Below, piece by piece: positions 1-5,739 of a stretch of DNA of 7,124 nucleotides. The notes under the pieces were generated by a model. The model worked only from the letters and a program-made list of their open reading frames with translations. It was not told the DNA's origin and made no database searches. The stretch's first letter is position 1. The number at the start of each line of letters is the position of its first letter. Origin of the DNA: Alphaproteobacteria bacterium (GTDB lineage: Bacteria > Pseudomonadota > Alphaproteobacteria > UBA8366 > GCA-2717185); contig JAESSL010000052.1 in the NCBI GenBank assembly GCA_016764135.1, forward strand, positions 1-7,124. Direction: 5' to 3'. A program made the position numbers and the translations under genes.

Positions 1-770
1 CCTGCTTTTTTGGCGTACCGACTCTATACGCCGCTCAGTTGCAGGCGCTGGATGGCGCCGCTGCGCCGGATTTGTCGTCGCTGCAATATTGCGTATCGGC
101 GGGGGAACCTTTGCCGGGCGATCTTTTGCGCCGCTGGAAAGAGCAAACCGGTCTGGAAATCCTCGACGGCATCGGAACGACTGAAATTCTTCATATTTTT
201 ATATCCAATACGATTGGCGCGGCCAAAGCCGGAACAAGCGGGCGCCTCGTTCCCGGTTATGAAGCGCGAATCGTGGACGAATATGGTTCTGACGTCGTCA
301 CGGGCGAGACGGGCGGCCTGCGGATCAAGGGCGGGTCCACGCTTAAGTATTACTGGCGAAACCCGGAAAAAAGCGCCGAGACCATTCAAGAGGGCTGGGT
401 CGATACCGGGGACACGTATTATCAGGACGAAGATGGATTTTATGTTTGTTGCGGACGCAGCGACGACATGATGAAAGTTGGCGGAATTTGGTGTTCGCCG
501 GTTGAAATCGAAGCACGGTTGATTGAGCATCCAGATGTGCTGGAAGCCGCTATTGTGGGACGCCCCGATAAGGACGAGCTCATCAAACCCGAGGCCCATA
601 TCATCCTGGTGGCGGGCGCAGAAGGCGGCGATAAATTGAGGGATGCGCTCATCGAGCACTGCAAAGCGGGTCTGGCGCCGTATAAATATCCGCGCTGGTT
701 TAATTTTGTCTCGGAGCTGCCGAAAACCGCGACGGGTAAAATACAACGCTTCAAGCTGCGCGGCGCCTGA
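1..770 (+). CDS. Benzoate-CoA ligase family protein (AMP-forming), C-terminal part
   Basis: This enzyme would join a carboxylic acid, probably aromatic or alicyclic, to coenzyme A through an acyl-adenylate, in the cytoplasm. The frame is open from the window edge (first full codon at 3), and 255 residues are visible of a family about 500-530 long. The visible part opens with FFGVPTLYAA. It then shows the adenylate-binding motif DGIGTTE followed by LHIFISN, the TGD motif near position 405-413, the hinge GRSDDMMKVGG, and the C-terminal PKTATGKIQRFKLR, whose catalytic lysine codon is 738-740. The GIGTTE-LHIF and GIWCSP segments are typical of the benzoate / 4-hydroxybenzoate-CoA ligase branch of the ANL superfamily. 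The substrate cannot be read from sequence: the acid-binding pocket lies largely upstream, and a non-benzoate acid is possible. The in-frame TTG at 39 is an internal leucine codon, not a start. The stop codon directly abuts the stop of the convergent histidine kinase. Confidence 0.93.
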   Translation, partial: CFFGVPTLYAAQLQALDGAAAPDLSSLQYCVSAGEPLPGDLLRRWKEQTGLEILDGIGTTEILHIFISNTIGAAKAGTSGRLVPGYEARIVDEYGSDVVTGETGGLRIKGGSTLKYYWRNPEKSAETIQEGWVDTGDTYYQDEDGFYVCCGRSDDMMKVGGIWCSPVEIEARLIEHPDVLEAAIVGRPDKDELIKPEAHIILVAGAEGGDKLRDALIEHCKAGLAPYKYPRWFNFVSELPKTATGKIQRFKLRGA

Positions 771-3014
771 TTACGCCTCGGATTGGCCTGTGTCGAGGGC
801 AATGTCTGCTGGCGAGCAGGGGAGGGTAATGGAGATCCGGGTGCCCTCGTTAAGGCGACTACGAATGTCCAGAGTGCCCCCATGCAGACGCACCAGGGAG
901 TCGACGATGGAAAGGCCAAGACCAGTGCCGCCTTCGCCCGCAAAGTCGATATTGCCGGATTGCGTGAACGGCGTCACAATCTTTTCGATATCATCTTCCG
1001 GAATGCCAATTCCGGTATCGGAGACAAGGATACAAACATAGGGGCGGTCTTCCGACCTATTTTTGTGGGTTGTAATCTCCAACTGGATTTCGCCGTTTTC
1101 GGGGGTGAATTTCACCGCGTTCGAAAGAATATTAATGAGGATTTGTCGAATTGCGGAGGCGTCTGCAAAAATGTTCGGGACTGCGGCGTCAATGTGGAAG
1201 TCGAAGCGGTGTTGTTTTTGGTCAATTTGTCCCTGAAGGACGTGAACGGACGACGCGACAACCTTGGCGAGGTCCACGTCCGTATAGACAAGTTCGTGCT
1301 TTCCGGCCTCAATTTTCGAGATATCAAGGATATCGTTGATAAGTTCGAGCAGGTGCTGCGCGCTGGTCGATATATCGTGCGCATAGCTCAAATACCGATC
1401 ATTTTCGAGCGGTCCCAGAATTTGCAATTCCATGACTTCTGAAAACCCCATGATGGCGTTCAGGGGGGTGCGCAATTCATGGCTCATATTGGCGAGGAAG
1501 TCCTGTTTGCTTTTGTTCGCCTCGCGCGCTTCGTTCAGCGCTTTGCGCAAATCCGTGTTGTTTACGGAAATGACGCCTATTCCCATTAATGCCCCATCCG
1601 TTTGATAAACTGGAAATTTTGTCCATAAAACCGGTACGCTTGAGCCATCTGGCAACAGAATGTCGCGCTCCCCCGTGAGGACCGTTCCATGCTCCATGAC
1701 CTGCTGGTCTCGCGCTACAATCTGGTCGGCATGATCTTTGGGGGCAATGTCATGGATCGTTTTTCCAATCATGGACTCTTGCGTCTGGTTGCGCTGACGA
1801 AGGAAGGTCGCGTTGATCAGAACAAACCGTCCCTGCACATCTTTCAGAATTATTTCACCGGGAAAGTTATTGATGATGGATTGGAGTTGCGCCTGACTGT
1901 ACTGGGTTTTGGCCTCGGCTTCGCGTTGCTGTGTGATGTCGCTGTAAACGGCCCCGATGGCGGTTATGTCGCCATTTGTATTAAAGACGGGAAATTTATT
2001 GCCTTGTAGATAGACAGGTTTGCCGTCCAGCCCAAGGGACTCGGTCGTAATTTCAATGGCGACTCCCGTATCCATTATTATCTGGTCATTGGCTAAAATT
2101 TCACTCGCCTTTTTTGAGGGCCAGAATTTGGTCACATTTTTTCCGACCACGTCGCCGGGCGACATATGATTTCGGTCCGCGAATATTTTATTAACGAATA
2201 AATAGCGTCCTTCCGGGTCTTTTAAGGTGATCGGCGCCGGGGCGTTATCAAGAATTGTCCTATATAACTGATCCGTTTCCTGAAGTCTTTGGAAGGCGAG
2301 TTCTCGTTCCGCCTCGGCGCTTTTTCGCTGTGTGATATCAATATAGGCGCCTTGGATCACTCTTTGGCCGCGCCACTCGACAACAGACAGGCGAATCTCG
2401 ACCCAAATCAGCGAGTTGTCCTTTCTGAGGCATTCGAATTCATAGAAATCCGGTGCGTCCTTCCCCTGCATTCTGGCGTCTTTGTTTCGAATAACGTCCG
2501 CGCGTTCCGCAGGGGGAAACAGATCCAGTAGCGAGTTCAGGGCGAGAAGATCGGCGGGGTTGTCATAGCCCAGGATATTGGCGATTGCTTGGTTGGCGAA
2601 CAAAATCTTGAAGTCCTGGTGAATAAGGACGCCTTGAATCGACCCTTCGACCAGACTGCGAAACCGCGCCTCGCTCTCCTCCAGATCCTTCAGTGTTTTT
2701 TCGAGGGCGATACCGGGTTGGGAAATCCGGCGGAGTAAAATGACGCCCCAGAATAAAATTATGAGGGCGCCCAAAAATGTAAGCGCCGACGCTTTGATGA
2801 AAGGCTCTCGTATTTCGGCCATATCGATCTTGGCGACAATGCCAGCGTCGAAAATAGCAACTGGCTCATAGGCCGCCAGGACCTGAACGCCGCGGTAGTC
2901 CGTGCCGATCATGACGCCGGACTCACCCTTGAGCGCACGGTGCATGGGTTCGGAAAGAGGGGATTCCCAGGGAATTGGTTTTGGCGCGCTCAAATCATAA
3001 TGGCGATGCCGCAT
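771..3014 (-). CDS. PAS-domain sensor histidine kinase, main part (frame broken near its N-terminus)
   Basis: This is a membrane-bound sensor kinase that would autophosphorylate on histidine and pass the phosphate to a response regulator not seen here. The piece has 747 residues. Residues 1-70 continue a sensor domain (RHRHYDL, DYRGVQVLAAYEPV), and 75-95 are a transmembrane helix. Three PAS domains lie at about 113-229, 246-368 and 374-492, the first two ending in DITQ. The dimerization/phosphoacceptor domain has NMSHELRTPLNA with His512. The ATPase domain has the N-box at 630-640 (Asn632), DTGIGIP at 666-672 and GTGLGL at 696-701. No receiver domain follows. PAS 2 and 3 resemble each other (NAPAPITLKD / NFPGEIILKD), suggesting internal duplication. 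The ATG at 3014 is only the first one after the frame break; the true start is at 3373, and the joined protein would be 867 residues. As sequenced, this piece lacks the first membrane helix and has no obvious ribosome binding site of its own. Confidence 0.9.
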   Translation of the reverse strand: MRHRHYDLSAPKPIPWESPLSEPMHRALKGESGVMIGTDYRGVQVLAAYEPVAIFDAGIVAKIDMAEIREPFIKASALTFLGALIILFWGVILLRRISQPGIALEKTLKDLEESEARFRSLVEGSIQGVLIHQDFKILFANQAIANILGYDNPADLLALNSLLDLFPPAERADVIRNKDARMQGKDAPDFYEFECLRKDNSLIWVEIRLSVVEWRGQRVIQGAYIDITQRKSAEAERELAFQRLQETDQLYRTILDNAPAPITLKDPEGRYLFVNKIFADRNHMSPGDVVGKNVTKFWPSKKASEILANDQIIMDTGVAIEITTESLGLDGKPVYLQGNKFPVFNTNGDITAIGAVYSDITQQREAEAKTQYSQAQLQSIINNFPGEIILKDVQGRFVLINATFLRQRNQTQESMIGKTIHDIAPKDHADQIVARDQQVMEHGTVLTGERDILLPDGSSVPVLWTKFPVYQTDGALMGIGVISVNNTDLRKALNEAREANKSKQDFLANMSHELRTPLNAIMGFSEVMELQILGPLENDRYLSYAHDISTSAQHLLELINDILDISKIEAGKHELVYTDVDLAKVVASSVHVLQGQIDQKQHRFDFHIDAAVPNIFADASAIRQILINILSNAVKFTPENGEIQLEITTHKNRSEDRPYVCILVSDTGIGIPEDDIEKIVTPFTQSGNIDFAGEGGTGLGLSIVDSLVRLHGGTLDIRSRLNEGTRISITLPCSPADIALDTGQSEA

Positions 3015-3373
3015 GAGAAAAACGATGTTATCGTATTGCCGTTGCGCCAGCGTAAATTCGCCAGTTTTACAAACCCTTTATATTTCTCGTGCGCATCCGT
3101 AACCTGAGTCAAGGTTACGTCGAAGGCGTGTTCAGGGCCCTTGGTTTGGGAATCCTGCTGGTTGAAATGCGCGATCGCCTCGATCAGTCGAGCCTGACTT
3201 TGCGCCGCTTCGGACAAGCGCGCGCGTTCTCCCTGGACTGCCGTGTTGTATAGCACCCAGACCGAGGCGCTCATTATTCCCAATACGATAAGGATCATTA
3301 CCGCAATGATCTGAAGTAACTGATATCGCGCAGGCGATGCTTTCAGGTGTTGAAAATAACGGACAACCATCAT
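2990..3373 (-). CDS. N-terminal fragment of the sensor histidine kinase, frameshifted
   Basis: This 127-residue frame is the missing front of the kinase encoded at 771-3014. Residues 1-19 are a short cytoplasmic lead, and about 20-43 are a strongly hydrophobic transmembrane helix (IIAVMILIVLGI). From about 44 to 103 it runs into an extracytoplasmic sensor segment ending in AHEKYKGFVK. The last 24 residues (from LANLRW) are out of frame. Reading one frame over from that point gives TGEFTLAQRQYDNIVFL, which runs straight into MRHRHYDL of the larger piece. The start is fixed by an in-frame TAG immediately upstream of two consecutive ATG codons at 3373 and 3370. Only a weak Shine-Dalgarno-like GGCGG precedes it. 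Taken alone it would be a membrane stub with no signalling domain. Confidence 0.85.
   Translation of the reverse strand: MMVVRYFQHLKASPARYQLLQIIAVMILIVLGIMSASVWVLYNTAVQGERARLSEAAQSQARLIEAIAHFNQQDSQTKGPEHAFDVTLTQVTDAHEKYKGFVKLANLRWRNGNTITSFFSCGIAIMI
3064..3070 (-). other. Frameshift point in the histidine kinase gene
   Basis: On the coding (minus) strand the sequence is GTAAAAC. Upstream codons read GTA-AAA-CTG. The downstream conserved frame reads AAA-ACT-GGC-GAA. Adding one A to the four-A run at 3065-3068 restores a continuous frame, V-K-T-G-E-F-T-L. The simplest explanation is a one-base deletion, either a real mutation or a homopolymer sequencing error. A -1 ribosomal slip on AAA would also join the frames, but no canonical X-XXY-YYZ heptamer is present. 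Confidence 0.8.
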
Positions 3374-3542
3374 CTACGCCGCCAAGTGGTATCTATGCTT
3401 AGTTTTGCAAGTTGAGTAACCTGCAGTGTTAATGCCACTTATTTTTGCTGACGTCACCTGACATTGCGTCGATAGGGCGCATTTTTGGGCGCCTGAAGGC
3501 GTTTACCGGATTGTTGGGGGGCTTATTTCAGTTTTTTGCTGG

Positions 3543-3580
3543 AAAAAAGACCCGATCCACCACAGCGTAAATTTGGTCCT
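3543..3580 (-). terminator. Possible weak rho-independent terminator after the Sel1-type gene
   Basis: On the minus strand AGGACC (3575-3580) can pair with GGTCTT (3547-3552, one G-T pair), and the right arm runs into a six-T tract (3543-3548). It lies 56 bp or more beyond the stop of the Sel1-type gene and upstream of the kinase. The loop is about 22 nt and the stem short, so this is weak, and it overlaps one copy of the 34-bp repeat. Confidence 0.25.
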
Positions 3581-3624
3581 GCACAACAGGCCAGCACAGC
3601 GTAGTTTTGGTCCTGCGCAACAGG
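3557..3624. repeat. Two adjacent 34-bp direct repeats
   Basis: Copy 1 (3557-3590) and copy 2 (3591-3624) lie end to end. Over the 34 bp they differ at four positions: C/G at unit position 4, then A/G, A/T and A/G. The shared core is CACAGCGTA, then TTTGGTCCTG, then CAACAGG. Each copy contains CCTG-N5-CAGG, a small potential hairpin. They lie within the 262-bp gene-free stretch 3374-3635 between the kinase start and the Sel1-type stop. The rest of that stretch shows only a TGACGTCA palindrome at 3449-3456 and no convincing gene. The function is unknown; a dispersed intergenic repeat family is one option. Confidence 0.85.
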
Positions 3625-3635
3625 ATTGTGCTCGA

Positions 3636-4331
3636 TCACAAGGTCGATTGCCGGGCGATGGCCTCAGTTCGGTTGGATTTTGTATCTGTTTTCTTTGCTT
3701 TGGATGTTTCGTAAACCCACCCGACTCGGTGTAGCGCCAGTTCAATCTGTTTTTCGGTCATATAAGGCTCCAGCTCATCGGCGCCGGCCATGGCTTTGTT
3801 GTGGCCCTGATGCGCGGCCAGGCGCAGCCACTTATAGGAATTCAACAAATCTTCGGCTCGGATGGATTGTTCCGCCTTTGAAAGTTTTCGCTGCGCATGG
3901 GCGCTGTCCATGTACCGCGCCCCCAAAAACATGCCGAGGTTATATTGTGCGATTGCGACATCGGCCTCTGACGCCAGGAGATAAAGTGTTTGCGCTCGTT
4001 TAAAGTCGGCCTCGACCCCAAGGCCGGCTTCCAGCATGACGCCCATATTATTCATGCTGCCAGCTTCGCCGCGTTCCGCCCAACGGTTAAACTGGGCGAA
4101 AGCGTCTTCATATTTTTTGGCTTTGAAGAGGTCGCAACCTTTCTTCAGCAACCCTTCGCAGAACATGAAATCTTCAATTTTGGGTATGCCCTGAATCGCC
4201 GCTGTTCCCGACTGCTTGGCGGCGATGTCGGCGTTCTCCCCGGCCTGGACGGACGCTGAAAGCACGGGAGTCGAAAGCATTGGCGCTGCAAGTATGGTCG
4301 CCAGAACGCAAAATAGAAAAATGCGGCGCAT
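3636..4331 (-). CDS. Exported Sel1-like / TPR-like repeat protein
   Basis: This 231-residue protein starts with a Sec-type signal peptide: basic RR, a hydrophobic core (IFLFCVLATILAAPML), and probable cleavage after SVQA at about residue 30. The mature protein contains alpha-helical Sel1-type repeats. One repeat unit is about residues 75-110 (YEDAFAQFNRWAERGEAGS, then MNNMGVMLEAGLGV). A second is about 111-145 (RAQTLYLLASEADVAIAQYN, then LGMFLGARY). A partial one is at about 162-185 (NSYKWLRLAAHQGHNKAMAG). Such proteins usually act as periplasmic scaffolds or protein-interaction modules and have no catalytic residues. The start is taken as ATG at 4331, supported by GAGGA six bases upstream; a TTG one codon earlier is less likely. 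It lies 46 bp downstream of the CoA-transferase on the same strand and could be co-transcribed with it. Its partner and role are unknown. Confidence 0.8.
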   Translation of the reverse strand: MRRIFLFCVLATILAAPMLSTPVLSASVQAGENADIAAKQSGTAAIQGIPKIEDFMFCEGLLKKGCDLFKAKKYEDAFAQFNRWAERGEAGSMNNMGVMLEAGLGVEADFKRAQTLYLLASEADVAIAQYNLGMFLGARYMDSAHAQRKLSKAEQSIRAEDLLNSYKWLRLAAHQGHNKAMAGADELEPYMTEKQIELALHRVGWVYETSKAKKTDTKSNRTEAIARQSTL

Positions 4332-4337
4332 CAAATA

Positions 4338-4342
4338 TCCTC
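4338..4342 (-). promoter_or_regulatory. Ribosome binding site GAGGA for the Sel1-type gene
   Basis: The minus strand reads GAGGA, six bases before the ATG at 4331. This spacing favours the ATG over the TTG at 4334 and so decides the start. Confidence 0.7.
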
Positions 4343-4377
4343 TAACTTCCGAAATTCAGCGTTGGTCATATATGTAG

Positions 4378-5556
4378 CTACGCCACCTTTACAACACCAT
4401 CGGAAATTAACCGGGAAATTTCATCTGCGCTGTAGCCGTGCTCGCTCAGAATCGCCTCGCTATGCTCGCCGACGAGCGGCGACATCGCCAGAGGGGTTCC
4501 GGATACCAGTGGCATGATGCCGGGTGCGTTGGGGACGGGCACCTTGCCGATGCCGGGTTGATCGAGCCAGGCGATAAGGCCGGTCGCCTCGACCTGCGGA
4601 TGGCGTAAAAAGTCCGTATATTCATTGACTTTTTCGTGCATGATCCGGGCTTCGGCCAGTTTTTCGCAGCATTGATCCGATGTCATCTTCCGAAACGCCG
4701 TCTGCACAATCGGCATCAATTCGTCCTGATTTTCCAAACGGCTGGCGTTGTCTGCGTAGCGTGGGTCATCCCGTAAATAGTTGAGGTCGAGCATGTCGCA
4801 AAGCGGCGCCCATTCACTTTCCTTGAACAACAGAAAATATATCCAACCATCCGATGTCTCAAAGGAACCGGCGGGAATTCTGCCGGGTTTAGCCTCGCCA
4901 CCCGAAAGATGGGTCATAATCATGCGAATGACCTGCAAGCAGGCGGTGCCTTGCATCAGGCTGACGTCGATATGGCGCCCCTTGGGCTCGTCCCGTTTTG
5001 CATAAAGCGATACCGCCACGGATTGAAAGGCGTATAGCGCCGTCGTCATGTCGCTGACGATGACCCCGACCCGGTGCGGTATGTCGTCGAATCCCTTGTT
5101 CTGGGACATTAATCCGGTGAACGCCTGGAGTATTGGGTCCATCGCCGGTCGCTCACGATAAGGTCCGACCTGCCCAAACCCGGAAATGGAGAGATAAATG
5201 ATGCCGGGGTTTATGGCGGAGACCGCGTCATACCCAAACCCCAGGCGTTCGATAACACCGGGCCGGAAGCCTTCGATAAACACATCGGCGTCGGCGATAA
5301 TTCGCTCGACGGCTTTCTTCGCCGCCTCTGATTTCAGATCCAGGGAAATACTGCGCTTGCCGAGGTTCGCGGGCACCGAAAATGCGGAATGATCCTCGTA
5401 CCGGGTCGAAATGAAGCGCGACCAGTCGCCATCATGAGGTTCGACCTTGATGACGTTTGCGCCATATTGCGCCAACAGCATGGCGGAGTACGGACCGGCC
5501 ACCCCCTGGCTTAAATCGACAACCTTGATGTCTTTGAATGGCGCGTCATATCCCAT
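4378..5556 (-). CDS. Class III CoA-transferase (CaiB/BaiF family)
   Basis: Family members move CoA between a CoA thioester and a free carboxylic acid; related members are alpha-methylacyl-CoA racemases. The protein is cytoplasmic, about 392 residues, the full usual length. The N-terminus has IKVVDLSQGVAGPYSAMLLAQ, then YGANVIKVEP. It continues with NLGKRSISLDLK, DVFIEGFRPGVIERLG and YLSISGFGQVGPY. The catalytic aspartate, which forms acyl-enzyme anhydrides in formyl-CoA transferase, is expected at Asp140 in RPAMDPILQA. The GRHIDVSLMQ segment and the C-terminal HPQVEATGLI and GEHSEAIL blocks are also typical. ATG at 5556 is preceded by a good GGGGAGA site. The gene is divergent from the acyl-CoA dehydrogenase at 5740 and shares its intergenic control region, which suggests joint use in one acid-degradation pathway. 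The donor and acceptor acids are not deducible. A racemase is less likely than a transferase but is not excluded. Confidence 0.92.
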   Translation of the reverse strand: MGYDAPFKDIKVVDLSQGVAGPYSAMLLAQYGANVIKVEPHDGDWSRFISTRYEDHSAFSVPANLGKRSISLDLKSEAAKKAVERIIADADVFIEGFRPGVIERLGFGYDAVSAINPGIIYLSISGFGQVGPYRERPAMDPILQAFTGLMSQNKGFDDIPHRVGVIVSDMTTALYAFQSVAVSLYAKRDEPKGRHIDVSLMQGTACLQVIRMIMTHLSGGEAKPGRIPAGSFETSDGWIYFLLFKESEWAPLCDMLDLNYLRDDPRYADNASRLENQDELMPIVQTAFRKMTSDQCCEKLAEARIMHEKVNEYTDFLRHPQVEATGLIAWLDQPGIGKVPVPNAPGIMPLVSGTPLAMSPLVGEHSEAILSEHGYSADEISRLISDGVVKVA

Positions 5557-5562
5557 GTCTGC

Positions 5563-5569
5563 TCTCCCC
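5563..5569 (-). promoter_or_regulatory. Ribosome binding site GGGGAGA for the CoA-transferase
   Basis: The minus strand reads GGGGAGA, six bases before the ATG at 5556. It is a strong Shine-Dalgarno match and supports that start. Confidence 0.75.
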
Positions 5570-5599
5570 GGCCTGTTCTAACGAAGGCCAATTTGTCAG

Positions 5600-5652
5600 G
5601 GCCAGTGGTGTCGGCCCAATTAGGTTGGCCAGTGGCTCGGCCCAATTAGGTT
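5600..5652. repeat. Tandem 27/26-bp direct repeat in the divergent promoter region
   Basis: Copy 1 (5600-5626) and copy 2 (5627-5652) are adjacent and nearly identical. Each starts GGCCAGTGG and ends TCGGCCCAATTAGGTT; they differ only by one deleted and one substituted base in between. A degenerate half unit precedes them at 5586 (GGCCAATTTGTCAG). GGCC therefore recurs at 5586, 5600, 5613, 5627 and 5639, every 11-14 bp. The array ends against the probable promoter of the acyl-CoA dehydrogenase and lies upstream of the CoA-transferase start, so a regulator-binding role is possible. Simple slippage duplication is the alternative. Confidence 0.88.
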
Positions 5653-5678
5653 GATTGACTCGGGTCAATCGCGATACT
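5651..5678 (+). promoter_or_regulatory. Probable sigma-70-type promoter of the acyl-CoA dehydrogenase genes
   Basis: TTGATT (5651-5656) and GATACT (5673-5678) are separated by 16 bp. Each matches four of six bases of TTGACA and TATAAT. Transcription would start near 5685, about 55 bp before the ATG at 5740. The inverted repeat at 5653-5670 occupies the -35 element and spacer, as repressor operators often do. The call rests on motif matching alone. Confidence 0.4.
5653..5670. promoter_or_regulatory. Inverted repeat, candidate operator
   Basis: GATTGAC (5653-5659) and GTCAATC (5664-5670) are a perfect 7-bp inverted repeat around a 4-bp centre (TCGG). The 18-bp span suits a dimeric helix-turn-helix regulator; TetR- or GntR-type repressors often control acyl-CoA catabolism, but no regulator gene is in the window. 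The repeat covers the -35/spacer region of the probable rightward promoter and could serve both divergent genes. Confidence 0.5.
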
Positions 5679-5729
5679 CATTCATGAAGAAAAGATGCGC
5701 CGTTAATCGTTATGGGCGCCCGTTTGAAT

Positions 5730-5733
5730 GAGG
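5730..5733 (+). promoter_or_regulatory. Ribosome binding site GAGG that decides the acyl-CoA dehydrogenase start
   Basis: GAGG lies six bases before the ATG at 5740. The alternative ATG at 5728 overlaps this site and has no Shine-Dalgarno sequence of its own. The start is therefore placed at 5740, giving the family-like N-terminus MDLHFSAEH. Confidence 0.7.
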
Positions 5734-5739
5734 CGTGTA

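Noticed and set aside
24..746. A 240-residue minus-strand open frame opposite the ligase
   Set aside because: The plus strand matches a well-known enzyme family over the same stretch; the antisense product has no recognisable motif.
783..1442. A 219-residue plus-strand open frame antisense to the kinase
   Set aside because: It lies wholly opposite the conserved kinase domain, has no recognisable domain, and is explained by codon bias of the real gene.
3064..3070. Programmed -1 ribosomal frameshift as the primary explanation of the split kinase
   Set aside because: There is no canonical slippery heptamer in the zero frame, no evident stimulatory structure was recognised, and sensor kinases are not known to use this. 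A one-base deletion is simpler.
3449..3456. TGACGTCA palindrome upstream of the kinase
   Set aside because: A single 8-bp palindrome with no second copy or clear promoter nearby; too short to call an operator.
3484..3505. Hairpin CGCC-TGAA-GGCG as a terminator
   Set aside because: The stem is only four pairs and no T-tract follows it properly on either strand.
3503..3745. An 80-residue minus-strand open frame covering the 34-bp repeats
   Set aside because: It overlaps the end of the Sel1-type gene in another frame and its middle is just the translated repeat; there is no protein-like pattern.
5728..5739. Upstream ATG as the start of the acyl-CoA dehydrogenase
   Set aside because: It overlaps the GAGG site that serves the ATG at 5740, lacks its own ribosome binding site, and adds four residues not typical of the family.
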